From Sulfurospirillum halorespirans DSM 13726 (GTDB taxonomy: Bacteria > Campylobacterota > Campylobacteria > Campylobacterales > Sulfurospirillaceae): a DNA stretch of 64,000 bases. The notes under the pieces are model-generated. The model saw only the letters and a program-made list of their open reading frames with translations, was not told the origin of the DNA and did no database searches. The DNA lies in assembly GCF_001723605.1 (NCBI RefSeq), contig NZ_CP017111.1:1240001-1304000 (forward strand), given 5' to 3'. Shown here piece after piece: positions 33,345 through 42,266 of the stretch. Numbering within the stretch: the first letter of the stretch is position 1; each line of letters opens with the position of its first letter. Made by a program: the position numbers and the translations under genes.

Positions 33345-34199
33345 TTAGGCATTCGCCTCTTTAAGGGCAGCTTCGACATAAAGTGCGCGAAGTTTTTTAA
33401 CCATCTCGCCAGGTTTACCTGTGCCGATAGGCTTACCATCGATCTCGATGATCGGAAGAACAAAAACCGTTGCACTTGCCATAAACGCTTCATCCGCGTT
33501 CAACGCTTCTTCAATCGTAAAAAGACGCTCTTCGACTTTGATGTTGTTCTCTTTGGTGTATTCCATTAAGAGTTTGCGACGAATACTTGGCAAAATCGCA
33601 TTGGAAAGTGGACGCGTGATAATCACGCCATCTTTCACGATAAATGCAGCCGAAGAAGTTCCTTCAGTCACAAAACCATCTTCAACCATCCAACCTTCAA
33701 AGGCACCTTTTTGGTGGACTTCTTCTTTCGCTAAAACTTGACCTAAAAGTGAGATAGACTTGATGTCACGTCTTTTCCATCTGATGTCCGCACAACTGAC
33801 AACTTTGATGCCTTTTTCTGCAAGAGGGTGGTGAATAATCTCTTTTTTAAAGGTAAACGCCATAAATGTGGTTGGGGTATTTTCAGGAAAATAAAACTCA
33901 CGAGGTGCGACACCGCGTGTCACTTGCATGTAAATGCCCCCTTCAACGATCTCATTTTTCGCAATTAACGTATCTAAGATCGTCTCAATCTCCGCTTTGC
34001 AAAAAGGCGCTTTGAGCCCAATTTTGCTCATGCTTCCATCAAAACGCTCAAAGAAAGGCTCTTTGTCGATCACTTTGCCATTAATAACAGGAACCACTTC
34101 GTAGATACCATCGCCAAAAAGATACCCACGATCAAAAATAGATACTTTCGCATCTTCCTCTTTACAAAAATCTCCGTTTAAAAAAACAATACTGCTCAT
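33345..34199 (-). CDS. dat: D-amino-acid transaminase (class IV PLP enzyme)
   Basis: The 284-residue protein has fold-type IV motifs: DRGYLFGDGIYEVVPV near residue 25, the cofactor lysine in DIRWKRRDIKSISLLGQVLAKEE near residue 145, and EGTSSAAFIVKDGVIITRPLSNAILPSIRR. The arrangement matches D-alanine aminotransferases, which make D-glutamate or D-alanine for the cell wall. Branched-chain transaminase is an alternative. ATG 34199 follows GGAG. Confidence 0.82.
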   Translation of the reverse strand: MSSIVFLNGDFCKEEDAKVSIFDRGYLFGDGIYEVVPVINGKVIDKEPFFERFDGSMSKIGLKAPFCKAEIETILDTLIAKNEIVEGGIYMQVTRGVAPREFYFPENTPTTFMAFTFKKEIIHHPLAEKGIKVVSCADIRWKRRDIKSISLLGQVLAKEEVHQKGAFEGWMVEDGFVTEGTSSAAFIVKDGVIITRPLSNAILPSIRRKLLMEYTKENNIKVEERLFTIEEALNADEAFMASATVFVLPIIEIDGKPIGTGKPGEMVKKLRALYVEAALKEANA

Positions 34200-34474
34200 T
34201 ACAGACTCCAAAAAAAATAATACGTAATTGTATCAAAAGGTTTCTTAGCCATCTGTGCAATAAGTAGGCAGAAGTTTCTTTATTTACATGTAAAGCGTTG
34301 AAAAAGAAGTTTGGGTCATTTTCTATTTTGGTTTTAAAGATTAAAGAGATATTATTTTTGGATGGGTATTGGAGGTTGGTGGCAAAGTAGTTTAGAGTAT
34401 AAAAAGTTAAAAATCAAGCACTGATCCCTAAATTCCTAAACTCTTCATTGAATAAATAGTTAATATGGAAGAAA

Positions 34475-34750
34475 ATGAATAAAGTTGGTTGTCTCGTTTG
34501 CGGTTATCAGGAAATTACTGTTCTCGATGAGTTTAATGAGACTACATTTGAAATTTGTGGTTGTTGTGGATGTGAAGCAGGCTATTCCTACGATCAAAGA
34601 ACGAGTCAAGAAGATCTTGAAAAGTTGAGGGATTACTGGTCCATTGATAACAACTTTAAATTTTGGAGAGGTGAAGCTCCAAAAAACTGGAATCCAATAC
34701 GTCAAATGAAGGACTCTGGAATTGATGTATCTAAATATGAAAACTTCTAA
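34475..34750 (+). CDS. Small cysteine-rich CxxC protein
   Basis: The 91-residue protein has two CxxC-type knuckles (CLVCGY at residue 6 and CGCCGCEAGYSYD near residue 28) that probably bind zinc, then a Trp-rich helix (LRDYWSIDNNFKFW). It resembles a family of small CPxCG-type proteins often found near polymorphic toxins, but no toxin is adjacent. It is followed directly by a REP-like hairpin. Confidence 0.62.
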   Translation: MNKVGCLVCGYQEITVLDEFNETTFEICGCCGCEAGYSYDQRTSQEDLEKLRDYWSIDNNFKFWRGEAPKNWNPIRQMKDSGIDVSKYENF

Positions 34751-34757
34751 CAAATCA

Positions 34758-34840
34758 GAGAAGAAGGGAAAAAGGGACAGGCTACTTTAATGGATAACTC
34801 TTTTACATGTAAAGAAAAAGTAGCCTGTCCCCTTTTTCTC
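34758..34840. repeat. REP-like hairpin element, complete copy
   Basis: Left arm AAAAAGGGACAGGCTACTTT (34769-34788) and right arm (34817-34837, AAAGTAGCCTGTCCCCTTTTT less one base) form a long imperfect stem. The loop holds a dispersed palindrome (34803-34812). Related copies are at 35770-35849, 36452-36530, 38961-39007 and 46463-46530. A relic is at 5717-5830. Confidence 0.85.
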
Positions 34841-34863
34841 TTTATTTTTAAAAAGGATTAAGT

Positions 34864-35787
34864 TTGTCTAAACCTAAAAAGCAACATTGGGTTCCACGTT
34901 TCTATCTTAAAGAGTTTTCAATAGAAGAATCTCAAAGTAAAAAAGAAACACAAGTATGGATTTTTTCAAAAAATGAGGGTGATCCTAAAGTTGTAAATAT
35001 AAAAGATGTTGCTGAAAAAAGATATTTATATTCTCCTAAAGATGAAAATGGGGATAGATCTTGGAAAATGGAAGAAGAACTTGCATCTTTGGAAGGACTT
35101 ATGAGCCAAATATGGCCTACATTTGCAAATGGATATCTTGACTTAAACAATCAATCTTATAGAAAAATTATTTCATTATTCCTTGCAACATTGTATTTAC
35201 GACATCCAAAGAGATTACTAGAACAAGAAAGAATGCAAAATTGGTTTATAGATTTTTATGAAAAAAATCTTCCAAAAGATAAAAATGGAAAACCTGTAGC
35301 TTGTCAATTTAGCACTCCTAAAGGAGACTTCATACTTGATCCATCGGATTGGAAAAGTTATTCTAATCCAACTCAATACGATAAGGAAAAATTTTTTGTA
35401 GATACAATCAAAGAATCATCTATGGATATTGTAGAAGTATTTATGAAAAAACGTTGGTCTGTAATTTTTTCAGAAACTAAACAATTTATTACTACGGACA
35501 ATCCATTAGTAATATCTAATAGAATTATGGAAGATGATAAAAACTATGGACTAAATTCTAAAGGTACAACTATTACTTTCCCTATTAGTCCTACAAGAGT
35601 ATTGATAATGGATGATTTGTTTGATGAACCACATTCACAATATTATCCACTAAAAAATGATGGAAGTGATATAAATATATTATTATGGATTGATGCACAT
35701 CAGTTTATGATTTCACATAGAAATCCAGATGAAGTCAATTACGAAATGATTAAGTATATTGAAAAAAAAGGTGACAGGCTACTTTAA
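34864..35787 (+). CDS. DUF4238 family protein with REP-derived C-terminus
   Basis: The 307-residue protein begins KKQHWVPRFYLKEFS, the DUF4238 signature, and continues with LFLATLYLRHPKRLLEQ and FITTDNPLVISN. Its start is TTG 34864 after AAGGA (34852-34856). The last residues KKGDRLL and the TAA stop are encoded by the arm of a REP-like element (35770 onward), so the native 3' end has been replaced or trimmed. AT-rich codon use and orphan context suggest transfer. Function of the family is unknown; some members occur in defence regions. Confidence 0.72.
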   Translation: MSKPKKQHWVPRFYLKEFSIEESQSKKETQVWIFSKNEGDPKVVNIKDVAEKRYLYSPKDENGDRSWKMEEELASLEGLMSQIWPTFANGYLDLNNQSYRKIISLFLATLYLRHPKRLLEQERMQNWFIDFYEKNLPKDKNGKPVACQFSTPKGDFILDPSDWKSYSNPTQYDKEKFFVDTIKESSMDIVEVFMKKRWSVIFSETKQFITTDNPLVISNRIMEDDKNYGLNSKGTTITFPISPTRVLIMDDLFDEPHSQYYPLKNDGSDINILLWIDAHQFMISHRNPDEVNYEMIKYIEKKGDRLL

Positions 35788-35849
35788 TGAAATTAGGAAA
35801 TTAAATCTTTACATGTAAAGTGAGGAGTAAAAAGGTGACAGGCTACTTT
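35770..35849. repeat. REP-like element with direct arms
   Basis: GGTGACAGGCTACTTT occurs at 35770-35785 and again in the same orientation at 35834-35849, with a palindrome copy (35809-35818) between them. In the other copies the second arm is inverted; here it is direct, so it may be two half elements. Confidence 0.75.
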
Positions 35850-35908
35850 TTACTCTAAAGTTCTTGAATAAATAGTTATGTCTAAAAATTGAATTATAGA
35901 GGTATTAC

Positions 35909-36220
35909 ATGGAAAAAGTTTTATTCGTATCTTTATCTGATATTCAGTCAAATTCCGAAGTGGAGCTATTCAATTCAAAGGGTTATATTTTTTCCTACTT
36001 AAAAACAATGCCGTTTGAACACTTGGAATCTGGAAAGTTACCGAAAGAAGGGGAAAATTTTATTGTGAGCATTCATTATGGTTCTAGGCACTTATATAAG
36101 TGCATTAATAGCTATATTGATAAACCATTTGTCGTAGATGGTCATGATGCTGTTGTTTATGCAAAATGGATCAAGCGGGTTGCAAGTAATCATGAAAAGG
36201 AGTCGGAGCTAAACTTTTAA
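35909..36220 (+). CDS. Small protein of unknown function
   Basis: The 103-residue protein has no motif I recognise. It begins KVLFVSLSDIQSNSEVELF and contains ENFIVSIHYGSRHLYKCINSYIDKPFVVDGHDAVVYAKW. Its 3' end lies in a sequence that recurs after the RidA gene (36203-36228 and 47051-47076 differ at two bases). Context: orphan genes between REP-like elements. Confidence 0.5.
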   Translation: MEKVLFVSLSDIQSNSEVELFNSKGYIFSYLKTMPFEHLESGKLPKEGENFIVSIHYGSRHLYKCINSYIDKPFVVDGHDAVVYAKWIKRVASNHEKESELNF

Positions 36221-36384
36221 CTTTTTGTTTGTTGCTTTTTATTGAGAATAGAGGTGTTCAGAATAAAGCTTACATGTAAAATTTTTTTATGGAAGTATTA
36301 ATAGATATTTCAAAATGACATATCTTCTAACGAAAATAAATTATTTTAGTAGTATAGGTAAAATAAATATTTGAGGTAGAAGCA

Positions 36385-36453
36385 ATGAACAAAGAAACTG
36401 AATCAAATATGGTTATCTATAACGACGGTGAGTTGGAACTCAAGAGAAAAAGG
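36385..36453 (+). pseudogene. Possible remnant of a RhuM-family gene N-terminus
   Basis: Translation gives MNKETESNMVIYNDGELELK, resembling the start of RhuM/virulence-type proteins (IVIYNDGELELKV). It runs into a REP-like element, which supplies a stop after RKR. Only about 20 residues are left. The rest of the 36221-36633 gap shows the REP element and no other gene. Confidence 0.4.
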
Positions 36454-36530
36454 TGACAGGCTACTTTAATGAAATTAAGCAATAAAATCTTTACATGTAA
36501 AGTGAAAAATTTAAAAAGTAGCCTGTCACC
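36452..36530. repeat. REP-like hairpin element, complete copy
   Basis: Arms GGTGACAGGCTACTTT (36452-36467) and AAAGTAGCCTGTCACC (36515-36530) are perfect inverted repeats. The loop holds ATTAAGCAATAAAATC and a palindrome copy (36491-36500). Confidence 0.85.
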
Positions 36531-36609
36531 ATTTATCTGAATGGCACATGGCTCAAACGCTTTTTTTCAACAAAACTGATGGATTACGTGGCACGAAAAT
36601 CAAGTGATT

Positions 36610-36630
36610 AAAGCCCTAAAATAGGGCTTT
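36610..36630 (-). terminator. Terminator of chemoreceptor gene
   Basis: AAAGCCCTA (36610-36618) and TAGGGCTTT (36622-36630) form a 9-bp stem with a 3-nt loop, 4 bp past the chemoreceptor stop codon on the minus strand. Confidence 0.65.
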
Positions 36631-36633
36631 AAC

Positions 36634-38775
36634 TTATGTTCTAAATTGATTGAGAATGGCGTTGAGTTGTGTGGTGAGTTCATTGAGATGCTCACTCGCC
36701 CCTGCGATTTCTTCCACACTTCTGGTATTTTGCGTTGCTAACGTATTGATTTCTTCGATTTTGGAAACGATGGTATCGATTTTTTCACCTGTTTGGATGT
36801 AGTCGTTAACCGTTTTTTCATTGAGTTTGGTTGCAACATTCATCATAGAAACAGTGTTATCCAGTTTGCTTTCCACATCCCCCGCGAGCGCGTTTAATTC
36901 TTGGATTTGTGCTGAATTAACATTCATTCTCTCTGAGCTGTCCGTGATAGCTTGAACAATGACATTAATGGTTGCGTTGATTTCAACCAAACTTTTTTGG
37001 GTGCGCTCTGCTAAGGTGCGTACTTCATCGGCAACGACTGCAAAGCCTCTTCCATGCTCTCCTGCACGTGCAGCTTCGATGGCAGCATTGAGTGCTAGAA
37101 GGTTTGTTTGATCAGCAATATCGCTGATGACGGTAAGAACATTTTTAACTTGGTCGGCATCAGAGCTAAGTTGTTGGATTTTTTGTGCTAGTTCTTGCTC
37201 TGTTTGCGCGCTCTCTTGAACACGCTGTCCCAGTTTTTGAAGGAACTTACGAGCACTTTGGAGTTCATTATTTGCCTTAACAATCTCTTCTTTTGAAGCT
37301 TTTGCTTCATTGACGGAAGAGACAATTTCTTGTTTGGTCTCGCTTGACATGTGTGTGGCTTGAGAAATGATGATTGAAGAGTCTTCCACGCGTTTGCCCA
37401 CTTGCAGGGTTGTCGCTAAGAGCTCATGCGCAATCGATGCATTTTCAGAACTGGTGTCTTTTGCTAATTTGATGGTTGAGTGAACTTTATCGATAAATTG
37501 GTTAATCTCATGGGAAGCATCACCAATTTCATCGTGACATTTAATGGCTAATTTTTTGGTTAAATCACCATCACCCGTTGCCAAATCATGGGCAGTTTCT
37601 TTAAGGCTTAAAAGAGGTTTGGCAATAATACTGGTGGTAAGAAAATAGATTGCAATAATAGCCAGTAAAGCAACGATAAAACCAACGACAATTTGCAACG
37701 AAGCATTGCTGTAAAGTCGATCGCTCATGTCTTTATCAAGTACCAACGCTTTAGCCAATATAATTTCTCGTGGCACTTGAATCAAAACTGCCCAAGGTTT
37801 ACCCGTTTGTCCAAGCTTGATTGGCGCAACCGTTTCTATCATGCCACTCTCATTGTTGATACGAACTAACGCCTTACCTGCTTGAATAGCTTCATAAATC
37901 TTTTCCCAACCTTTAGGCATCACTTGTTTAAAGTGACCTCCAATCATAGAAGGATTCTCGCTTTGGGCTACCAACAGACCATTGTCAGCAATGATGGACA
38001 CCTGTCCATGGGCTTCAAACAATGCTTTATCCGCTTTTTCAGCAATTTTTTGAACAAAGTCTAAGTTATAGTCAGCACCGGCAACGCCATAGAATTTACC
38101 ATTGACATGAATTGGCACAGACATCGTTGCGAGGAATACTTGCTTACCTTGTACGATATAAGGCAAAGGTCCAAGCACACTTTCTTTATTCTGCTCACGT
38201 GGGGTAATATACCAGCCTCCTTTAAGAACGCCGTTAGGATGCTTATCGTAGGTGTCGTACTCTACTAAAGGTTGAACAGCAATATTGCCTTTATCATCAC
38301 GCGTCCAGTAAGGGGTAAAGCGTCCAGTCGTTGGATTATTGCCGTCTTTGTCTACACGGAAGTTGGCATCAGCGCCATCAATGGCATTTGGCTCCCAACA
38401 GGAGTATGTACCATTAAAGCTCTTGTTACTTTTCAATACATTGAGAAGCACAGCATTGAGCTGGTCGCGGCCAATGCCCAGCGCTTCTTTACCATCTTTA
38501 GGTTTGAGTTTACTCACTTCAAAGGTATTAGCCATCGTACGCGCAGCATCCAAAGCTAACTCTAATTCGGACTGAATGGTACCACTTTGCTCGCCGGCTA
38601 AATTTTGCAGTCTCTCCATGTTGAGCTCGGTCAACAAAGAGGAAACTTCCGCGGAAACAACATCTTGTGTGCTTTTAGATGAAAACAACCCGTAACCCAC
38701 CAATAGAATAACTGCTGAAACCAAGCAAAGCCCAGCTATCAAAACAATCTTAGTTTGAATCGACTTAAATATCAT
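36634..38775 (-). CDS. Methyl-accepting chemotaxis protein with double Cache sensor
   Basis: The 713-residue receptor has membrane helices near residues 9-29 and 360-380. Between them lies a dCache sensor ([66 protein letters not shown]). After a HAMP domain comes the signalling hairpin [20 protein letters not shown] with [19 protein letters not shown]. It controls swimming through CheA/CheW. The sensor pattern resembles amine or amino acid binding Cache domains; ligand inferred only in general terms. Confidence 0.92.
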   Translation of the reverse strand: MIFKSIQTKIVLIAGLCLVSAVILLVGYGLFSSKSTQDVVSAEVSSLLTELNMERLQNLAGEQSGTIQSELELALDAARTMANTFEVSKLKPKDGKEALGIGRDQLNAVLLNVLKSNKSFNGTYSCWEPNAIDGADANFRVDKDGNNPTTGRFTPYWTRDDKGNIAVQPLVEYDTYDKHPNGVLKGGWYITPREQNKESVLGPLPYIVQGKQVFLATMSVPIHVNGKFYGVAGADYNLDFVQKIAEKADKALFEAHGQVSIIADNGLLVAQSENPSMIGGHFKQVMPKGWEKIYEAIQAGKALVRINNESGMIETVAPIKLGQTGKPWAVLIQVPREIILAKALVLDKDMSDRLYSNASLQIVVGFIVALLAIIAIYFLTTSIIAKPLLSLKETAHDLATGDGDLTKKLAIKCHDEIGDASHEINQFIDKVHSTIKLAKDTSSENASIAHELLATTLQVGKRVEDSSIIISQATHMSSETKQEIVSSVNEAKASKEEIVKANNELQSARKFLQKLGQRVQESAQTEQELAQKIQQLSSDADQVKNVLTVISDIADQTNLLALNAAIEAARAGEHGRGFAVVADEVRTLAERTQKSLVEINATINVIVQAITDSSERMNVNSAQIQELNALAGDVESKLDNTVSMMNVATKLNEKTVNDYIQTGEKIDTIVSKIEEINTLATQNTRSVEEIAGASEHLNELTTQLNAILNQFRT

Positions 38776-38960
38776 CGTACAACCCCTCTTTGTTATTATT
38801 TGTATATAAAAATATACAATTAGTTATTTAAACTATCTTAGATGAAAATTGATTCAAAGTCAATGATATGTATTAGTCCATAGATTATTTTCTAAGATAA
38901 AATATAAAAGGGTAAAATGGGGACAGTTTCCACCTTTAACCTCCCTTAGACAGAGAAAAA

Positions 38961-39007
38961 GGTGACAGGCTACTTTAATGGATAACTCTTTTACATGTAA
39001 AGAAAAG
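38961..39007. repeat. REP-like element, left half only
   Basis: GGTGACAGGCTACTTT (38961-38976) is followed by the same sequence as in the 34758-34840 element, through the palindrome (38991-39000) to AGAAAAG. The right arm is missing. The remainder of 38776-39044 shows no gene. Confidence 0.8.
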
Positions 39008-39010
39008 AAG

Positions 39011-39037
39011 CGCTCTCTTTGAAAGACAAAGAGAGCG
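39011..39037 (-). terminator. Terminator of torA
   Basis: CGCTCTCTTTG (39011-39021) and CAAAGAGAGCG (39027-39037) form an 11-bp perfect stem with a 5-nt loop. On the minus strand it is followed by CTTCTTTTCTTT. It closes the tor transcript 8 bp past the torA stop. Confidence 0.85.
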
Positions 39038-39044
39038 AGGAGGC

Positions 39045-41588
39045 TTAGGCTCCTTTAGGAGCGGAGAATGCAGTCAGAGGAAGTGTTTTCCCCGTGTATT
39101 TTTCGATATTGACCAATGCGGTATGCGAAATATTTCCATTTGCCAGTTTGGACGTTGGAATATCAATCGTTAAAAGATTTGGACTGCCGTTTTTGCAGAT
39201 GCTTCCTACCGCACCTGGTTTTTCAGGATCGTACCATACACCCTCATAAATACAAATGACGCCTTCGATCACATCGTCTGTTACGACAGCACCTGTTAAA
39301 ATTTCGCCTCTTGCATTGAAAACACGCACCGTATCACCGTTTTTGATCTGTTTTTTAGCCGCATCTTTGGGGTTGATATAAATCGGCTCATGATTGGCAA
39401 CCGCATACGTGTCACGCAAACGTGTTTGATTTTGCTGTGAATGCAGACGATCGTATGGATGCGGGCTTAACATATGAAATTCTGCTGGTTTTTGTTTCAT
39501 ACCCAGCCATTCAATTGGCTCAAACCAGCTTGGATACGCCTTACAATCGTCATAGTTCATTTTTGCGATCGTATCAGAGTAAATCTCAATCATACCTGAT
39601 GGTGTACCAAGTGGTTGCAAGATCGGATCATCCCTAAAATCTTTAAACTTCACGAAGCTTTCGTTTTCCATGCTACTATTAAAAACAACAGGCTTATTTT
39701 CGCTCCAAAATACTTTAAATGGTTTCATATCCGTCACAAGCTGTGGCGTTTTTAAGATCGTATTGTAAGCGACGTTATAATACTCTTCGATCCAATCCAT
39801 CTCTTTTTTACCATTTTCGGTGTAAGCGTTAAAAAGCTCTTTACCTGCATATGCCAAACATAAATCGCTGAAAATTTGATAATCGTCTTTGGCCTCAAAT
39901 TGTTTTTCAACTAGCTGTTTCATTGGTGAGATACCGTGTTTAGAGTAATCGCCAATCATTGCAATATCGTTTCTCTCATATTGTGAAGTTGCAGGGAAAA
40001 CAATATCTGCCATTTTTGCGCTTGGTGTCCAGTAAATCGAATTCATAACGATCGTACGAGGTTTTTTCCACGCTTTGACAAGCTCATTGGTATTTTGATG
40101 GTGTGAAAAAGGATTGCCTCCGACCCAATAGATAAAGTCGATGTCGGGATAGGTAATCATCTTTCCGTTATGGTGTATCGTTTTTCCCGGATGTAACAAT
40201 GCATCAGCAATTCTAGCAACAGGAAACGATGAGGCAGAAACTTTCAATTTCCAACTCTCCCCTGTACTAGCTGCGTCGTTTCCGCTACTTTTCGTGCCGA
40301 TAAATTTACCGTTTTCGTCAAAATAACCCAAGCTCGCCGCATTAATACCGCCGATTGTTGCACCTTTACGCGTTGGTACACCTGCTCCACTGTAGTGATG
40401 TCCTAGTGAAAAACCACCGCCTTGAAGTCCAATTTGACCAAGCATTGATGCTAAGGTAACAAGCATCCAGTGTGGTTGTTCTCCGTGGTGTGCGCGTTGC
40501 ATACCCCAACCGCTCATCATAAACGTTCGATTCTCAAAAAAGAGTTCAGCTAACTCTTGAATTGTTTTTTCATCGATACCGCAAATACGACTTGCCCATG
40601 CCGTCGTTTTATCGATGCCATCAGTTTTTCCTAAAAGATATTCGCTAAATCGATCAAATCCGACCGTATAAGTTTCGAGGAACTCTTTGTCGTATTTCCC
40701 TTTTTTATACAGATGATTTGCTATACCGAGCATCATCGCTACATCGGTATTGGGAAGCGGTGAAATCCATCTGGCTTTATCAAAATAGTGAATGGTCTCT
40801 GAACGTCTTGGATCGATAATAATCAGTTTTTTACCACTGGCTTTAAGTTTTTCCAGATATGCAAATGCTTGCGCGTCGTCAACTTGCCATGAAATTTTTA
40901 ACGTGCTGATGGGATTTGCTCCCCAAAGAACAACGACGTTGGAGTGCTCTAAGATCACAGGCCAGCTAGTTTGTTGCTCATAGACACCGATACTACCGAT
41001 AACATGAGGCATAATAATTTGACTAGCCCCCGTGGAGTAGTCCCCTAAACTGCCCGTAAAGCCACCGCTTAAGTTCATAAAGCGATGCAGTAATATTCTA
41101 GAGTTGTGAACGTTCCCGACACTTTTCCAGCCGTAACTTCCCGCAAAAACGCTTGCAGGACCTTTTTGGGTACGTGTTTTTTTGAGTTCGCGTGCAACGA
41201 GTTTGATCGCATCTTCATAACTGACGCGTACAAATTCTTCGCTACCTCTGAGGGCTGGTTTTGGATCGTTTGGGTTCTCAAGGTAACTTTTACGCACCAT
41301 CGGATATTTGACGCGAGATTTATAGATCATATCGGCGGTGTTACCTTGAAGGGAGTTGGGAATTTTACTTGTGTTAAAAAATGGTTTGGAATCAATGACC
41401 TTTCCGTCTTTTAACGTTACTTTTAAAACACCCCAGTGTGTTCCTGTAATGACTTCGCCATTTTTGAGCACATCACTAGGTTCTTTCGCAAACAGCGAAT
41501 AGGTTCCTGACAGTTGCGAAAAAACGGGAACCGTTGCTAGGGTAGCACCGATTTTTAAAAATCCTCTTCGATTGATTGTTTCTTGCAT
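39045..41588 (-). CDS. torA: TorA-type molybdopterin oxidoreductase (TMAO/DMSO/sulfoxide reductase)
   Basis: The 847-residue precursor has a Tat signal (NRRGFLKIGATLATVPVF). There is no N-terminal 4Fe-4S motif. Molybdenum is bound by serine in LGDYSTGASQ near residue 190, the mark of the DMSO reductase/TorA/BisC group. Other conserved stretches are YGWKSVGNVHNSR, VVLWGANPISTLK and YWVGGNPFSHHQNTN. It reduces TMAO or sulfoxides in the periplasm, taking electrons from the cytochrome c encoded 12 bp upstream. Campylobacter jejuni has the same cytochrome-enzyme pair. Confidence 0.9.
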   Translation of the reverse strand: MQETINRRGFLKIGATLATVPVFSQLSGTYSLFAKEPSDVLKNGEVITGTHWGVLKVTLKDGKVIDSKPFFNTSKIPNSLQGNTADMIYKSRVKYPMVRKSYLENPNDPKPALRGSEEFVRVSYEDAIKLVARELKKTRTQKGPASVFAGSYGWKSVGNVHNSRILLHRFMNLSGGFTGSLGDYSTGASQIIMPHVIGSIGVYEQQTSWPVILEHSNVVVLWGANPISTLKISWQVDDAQAFAYLEKLKASGKKLIIIDPRRSETIHYFDKARWISPLPNTDVAMMLGIANHLYKKGKYDKEFLETYTVGFDRFSEYLLGKTDGIDKTTAWASRICGIDEKTIQELAELFFENRTFMMSGWGMQRAHHGEQPHWMLVTLASMLGQIGLQGGGFSLGHHYSGAGVPTRKGATIGGINAASLGYFDENGKFIGTKSSGNDAASTGESWKLKVSASSFPVARIADALLHPGKTIHHNGKMITYPDIDFIYWVGGNPFSHHQNTNELVKAWKKPRTIVMNSIYWTPSAKMADIVFPATSQYERNDIAMIGDYSKHGISPMKQLVEKQFEAKDDYQIFSDLCLAYAGKELFNAYTENGKKEMDWIEEYYNVAYNTILKTPQLVTDMKPFKVFWSENKPVVFNSSMENESFVKFKDFRDDPILQPLGTPSGMIEIYSDTIAKMNYDDCKAYPSWFEPIEWLGMKQKPAEFHMLSPHPYDRLHSQQNQTRLRDTYAVANHEPIYINPKDAAKKQIKNGDTVRVFNARGEILTGAVVTDDVIEGVICIYEGVWYDPEKPGAVGSICKNGSPNLLTIDIPTSKLANGNISHTALVNIEKYTGKTLPLTAFSAPKGA

Positions 41589-41600
41589 AATGTTCTCCTC

Positions 41601-42167
41601 TTACTTTTTCATATCGCTGGCATTCTTTTGTAAATACTGAGTCACTAACCACACATCATCTTTCTGAATCGGCGTTCGATCTAACATCGAGCGAAACGTT
41701 GATGGCCACTGATTGGCAGTAAAGTGATCGATAGCATTGAGCGTATGGCACATGGAGCAATTGTCCGAATAGAGTTTTGCGGCTTTTTCCATCATCGGCT
41801 CAACACTCTTTTCATAATCGCCTTGTGTTGTATACGCTTCCGTGGTAACGATATTCCATTGATCTTTACTTTCCACAATTTTCGTTACAGGTATGATGTT
41901 TTTGGCAAAAGCTAAAGAGAAAATACGTGCTTTATCCGTAAAATAAATCACGTTGGGCGTGTTTTTATTTTGATAACCTGTGATCTTAAATTTGATTCTA
42001 TCGCCCTCTTGCGAAAGAATTTCGATTGCATTGGTTGGTAGGAGTTTTCCCACGACTTTTCCAGATATTGCATCTAAATAGACGGGCTTTTCTTTAACGG
42101 AATAAACGACGTCGTTTGCAAAAAGCGCGCATGATGTTAAGACAATGCCCGTGACTTGTTTCCACAT
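41601..42167 (-). CDS. Monoheme cytochrome c, electron donor to TorA
   Basis: The 188-residue precursor has a signal peptide (VTGIVLTSCALFANDV), a domain of about 100 residues (VYLDAISGKVVGKLLPTNAIEILSQEGDRIKFKITGYQ) resembling the C-terminal part of TorC, and one heme motif CSMCH near residue 143. The ATG at 42167 follows GGAGG by 6 nt; an upstream ATG at 42182 overlaps that site. It should carry electrons from the menaquinol pool or other cytochromes to TorA. Confidence 0.85.
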   Translation of the reverse strand: MWKQVTGIVLTSCALFANDVVYSVKEKPVYLDAISGKVVGKLLPTNAIEILSQEGDRIKFKITGYQNKNTPNVIYFTDKARIFSLAFAKNIIPVTKIVESKDQWNIVTTEAYTTQGDYEKSVEPMMEKAAKLYSDNCSMCHTLNAIDHFTANQWPSTFRSMLDRTPIQKDDVWLVTQYLQKNASDMKK

Positions 42168-42210
42168 AAAATACCTCCACAATAGTTGAAATGTTTTAAA
42201 ACTAAAGAAG

Positions 42211-42264
42211 AGTATAAAGGATTAAAAAGTAGATTTAATGGAAAAAAAATGGCAAAAAAATGGC
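42211..42264 (-). promoter_or_regulatory. Candidate activated promoter of cytochrome c-torA genes
   Basis: On the minus strand GCCATTTTTTT is repeated directly at 42264 and 42253, 11 bp apart, the spacing used by OmpR-family regulators. A -10 like TATACT (42216-42211) lies about 33 bp downstream with a poor -35. The same double repeat precedes the regulatory operon at 46313-46336. Confidence 0.6.
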
Positions 42265-42266
42265 GT

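Noticed and set aside
34758-36530. CRISPR array
   Set aside because: Repeats are few, irregular in spacing and in both orientations, and no cas gene is present.
34400-36633. Integron cassette array
   Set aside because: No integrase gene, no attC-type core sites and the repeats are REP-like hairpins. Only shared flanks remain.
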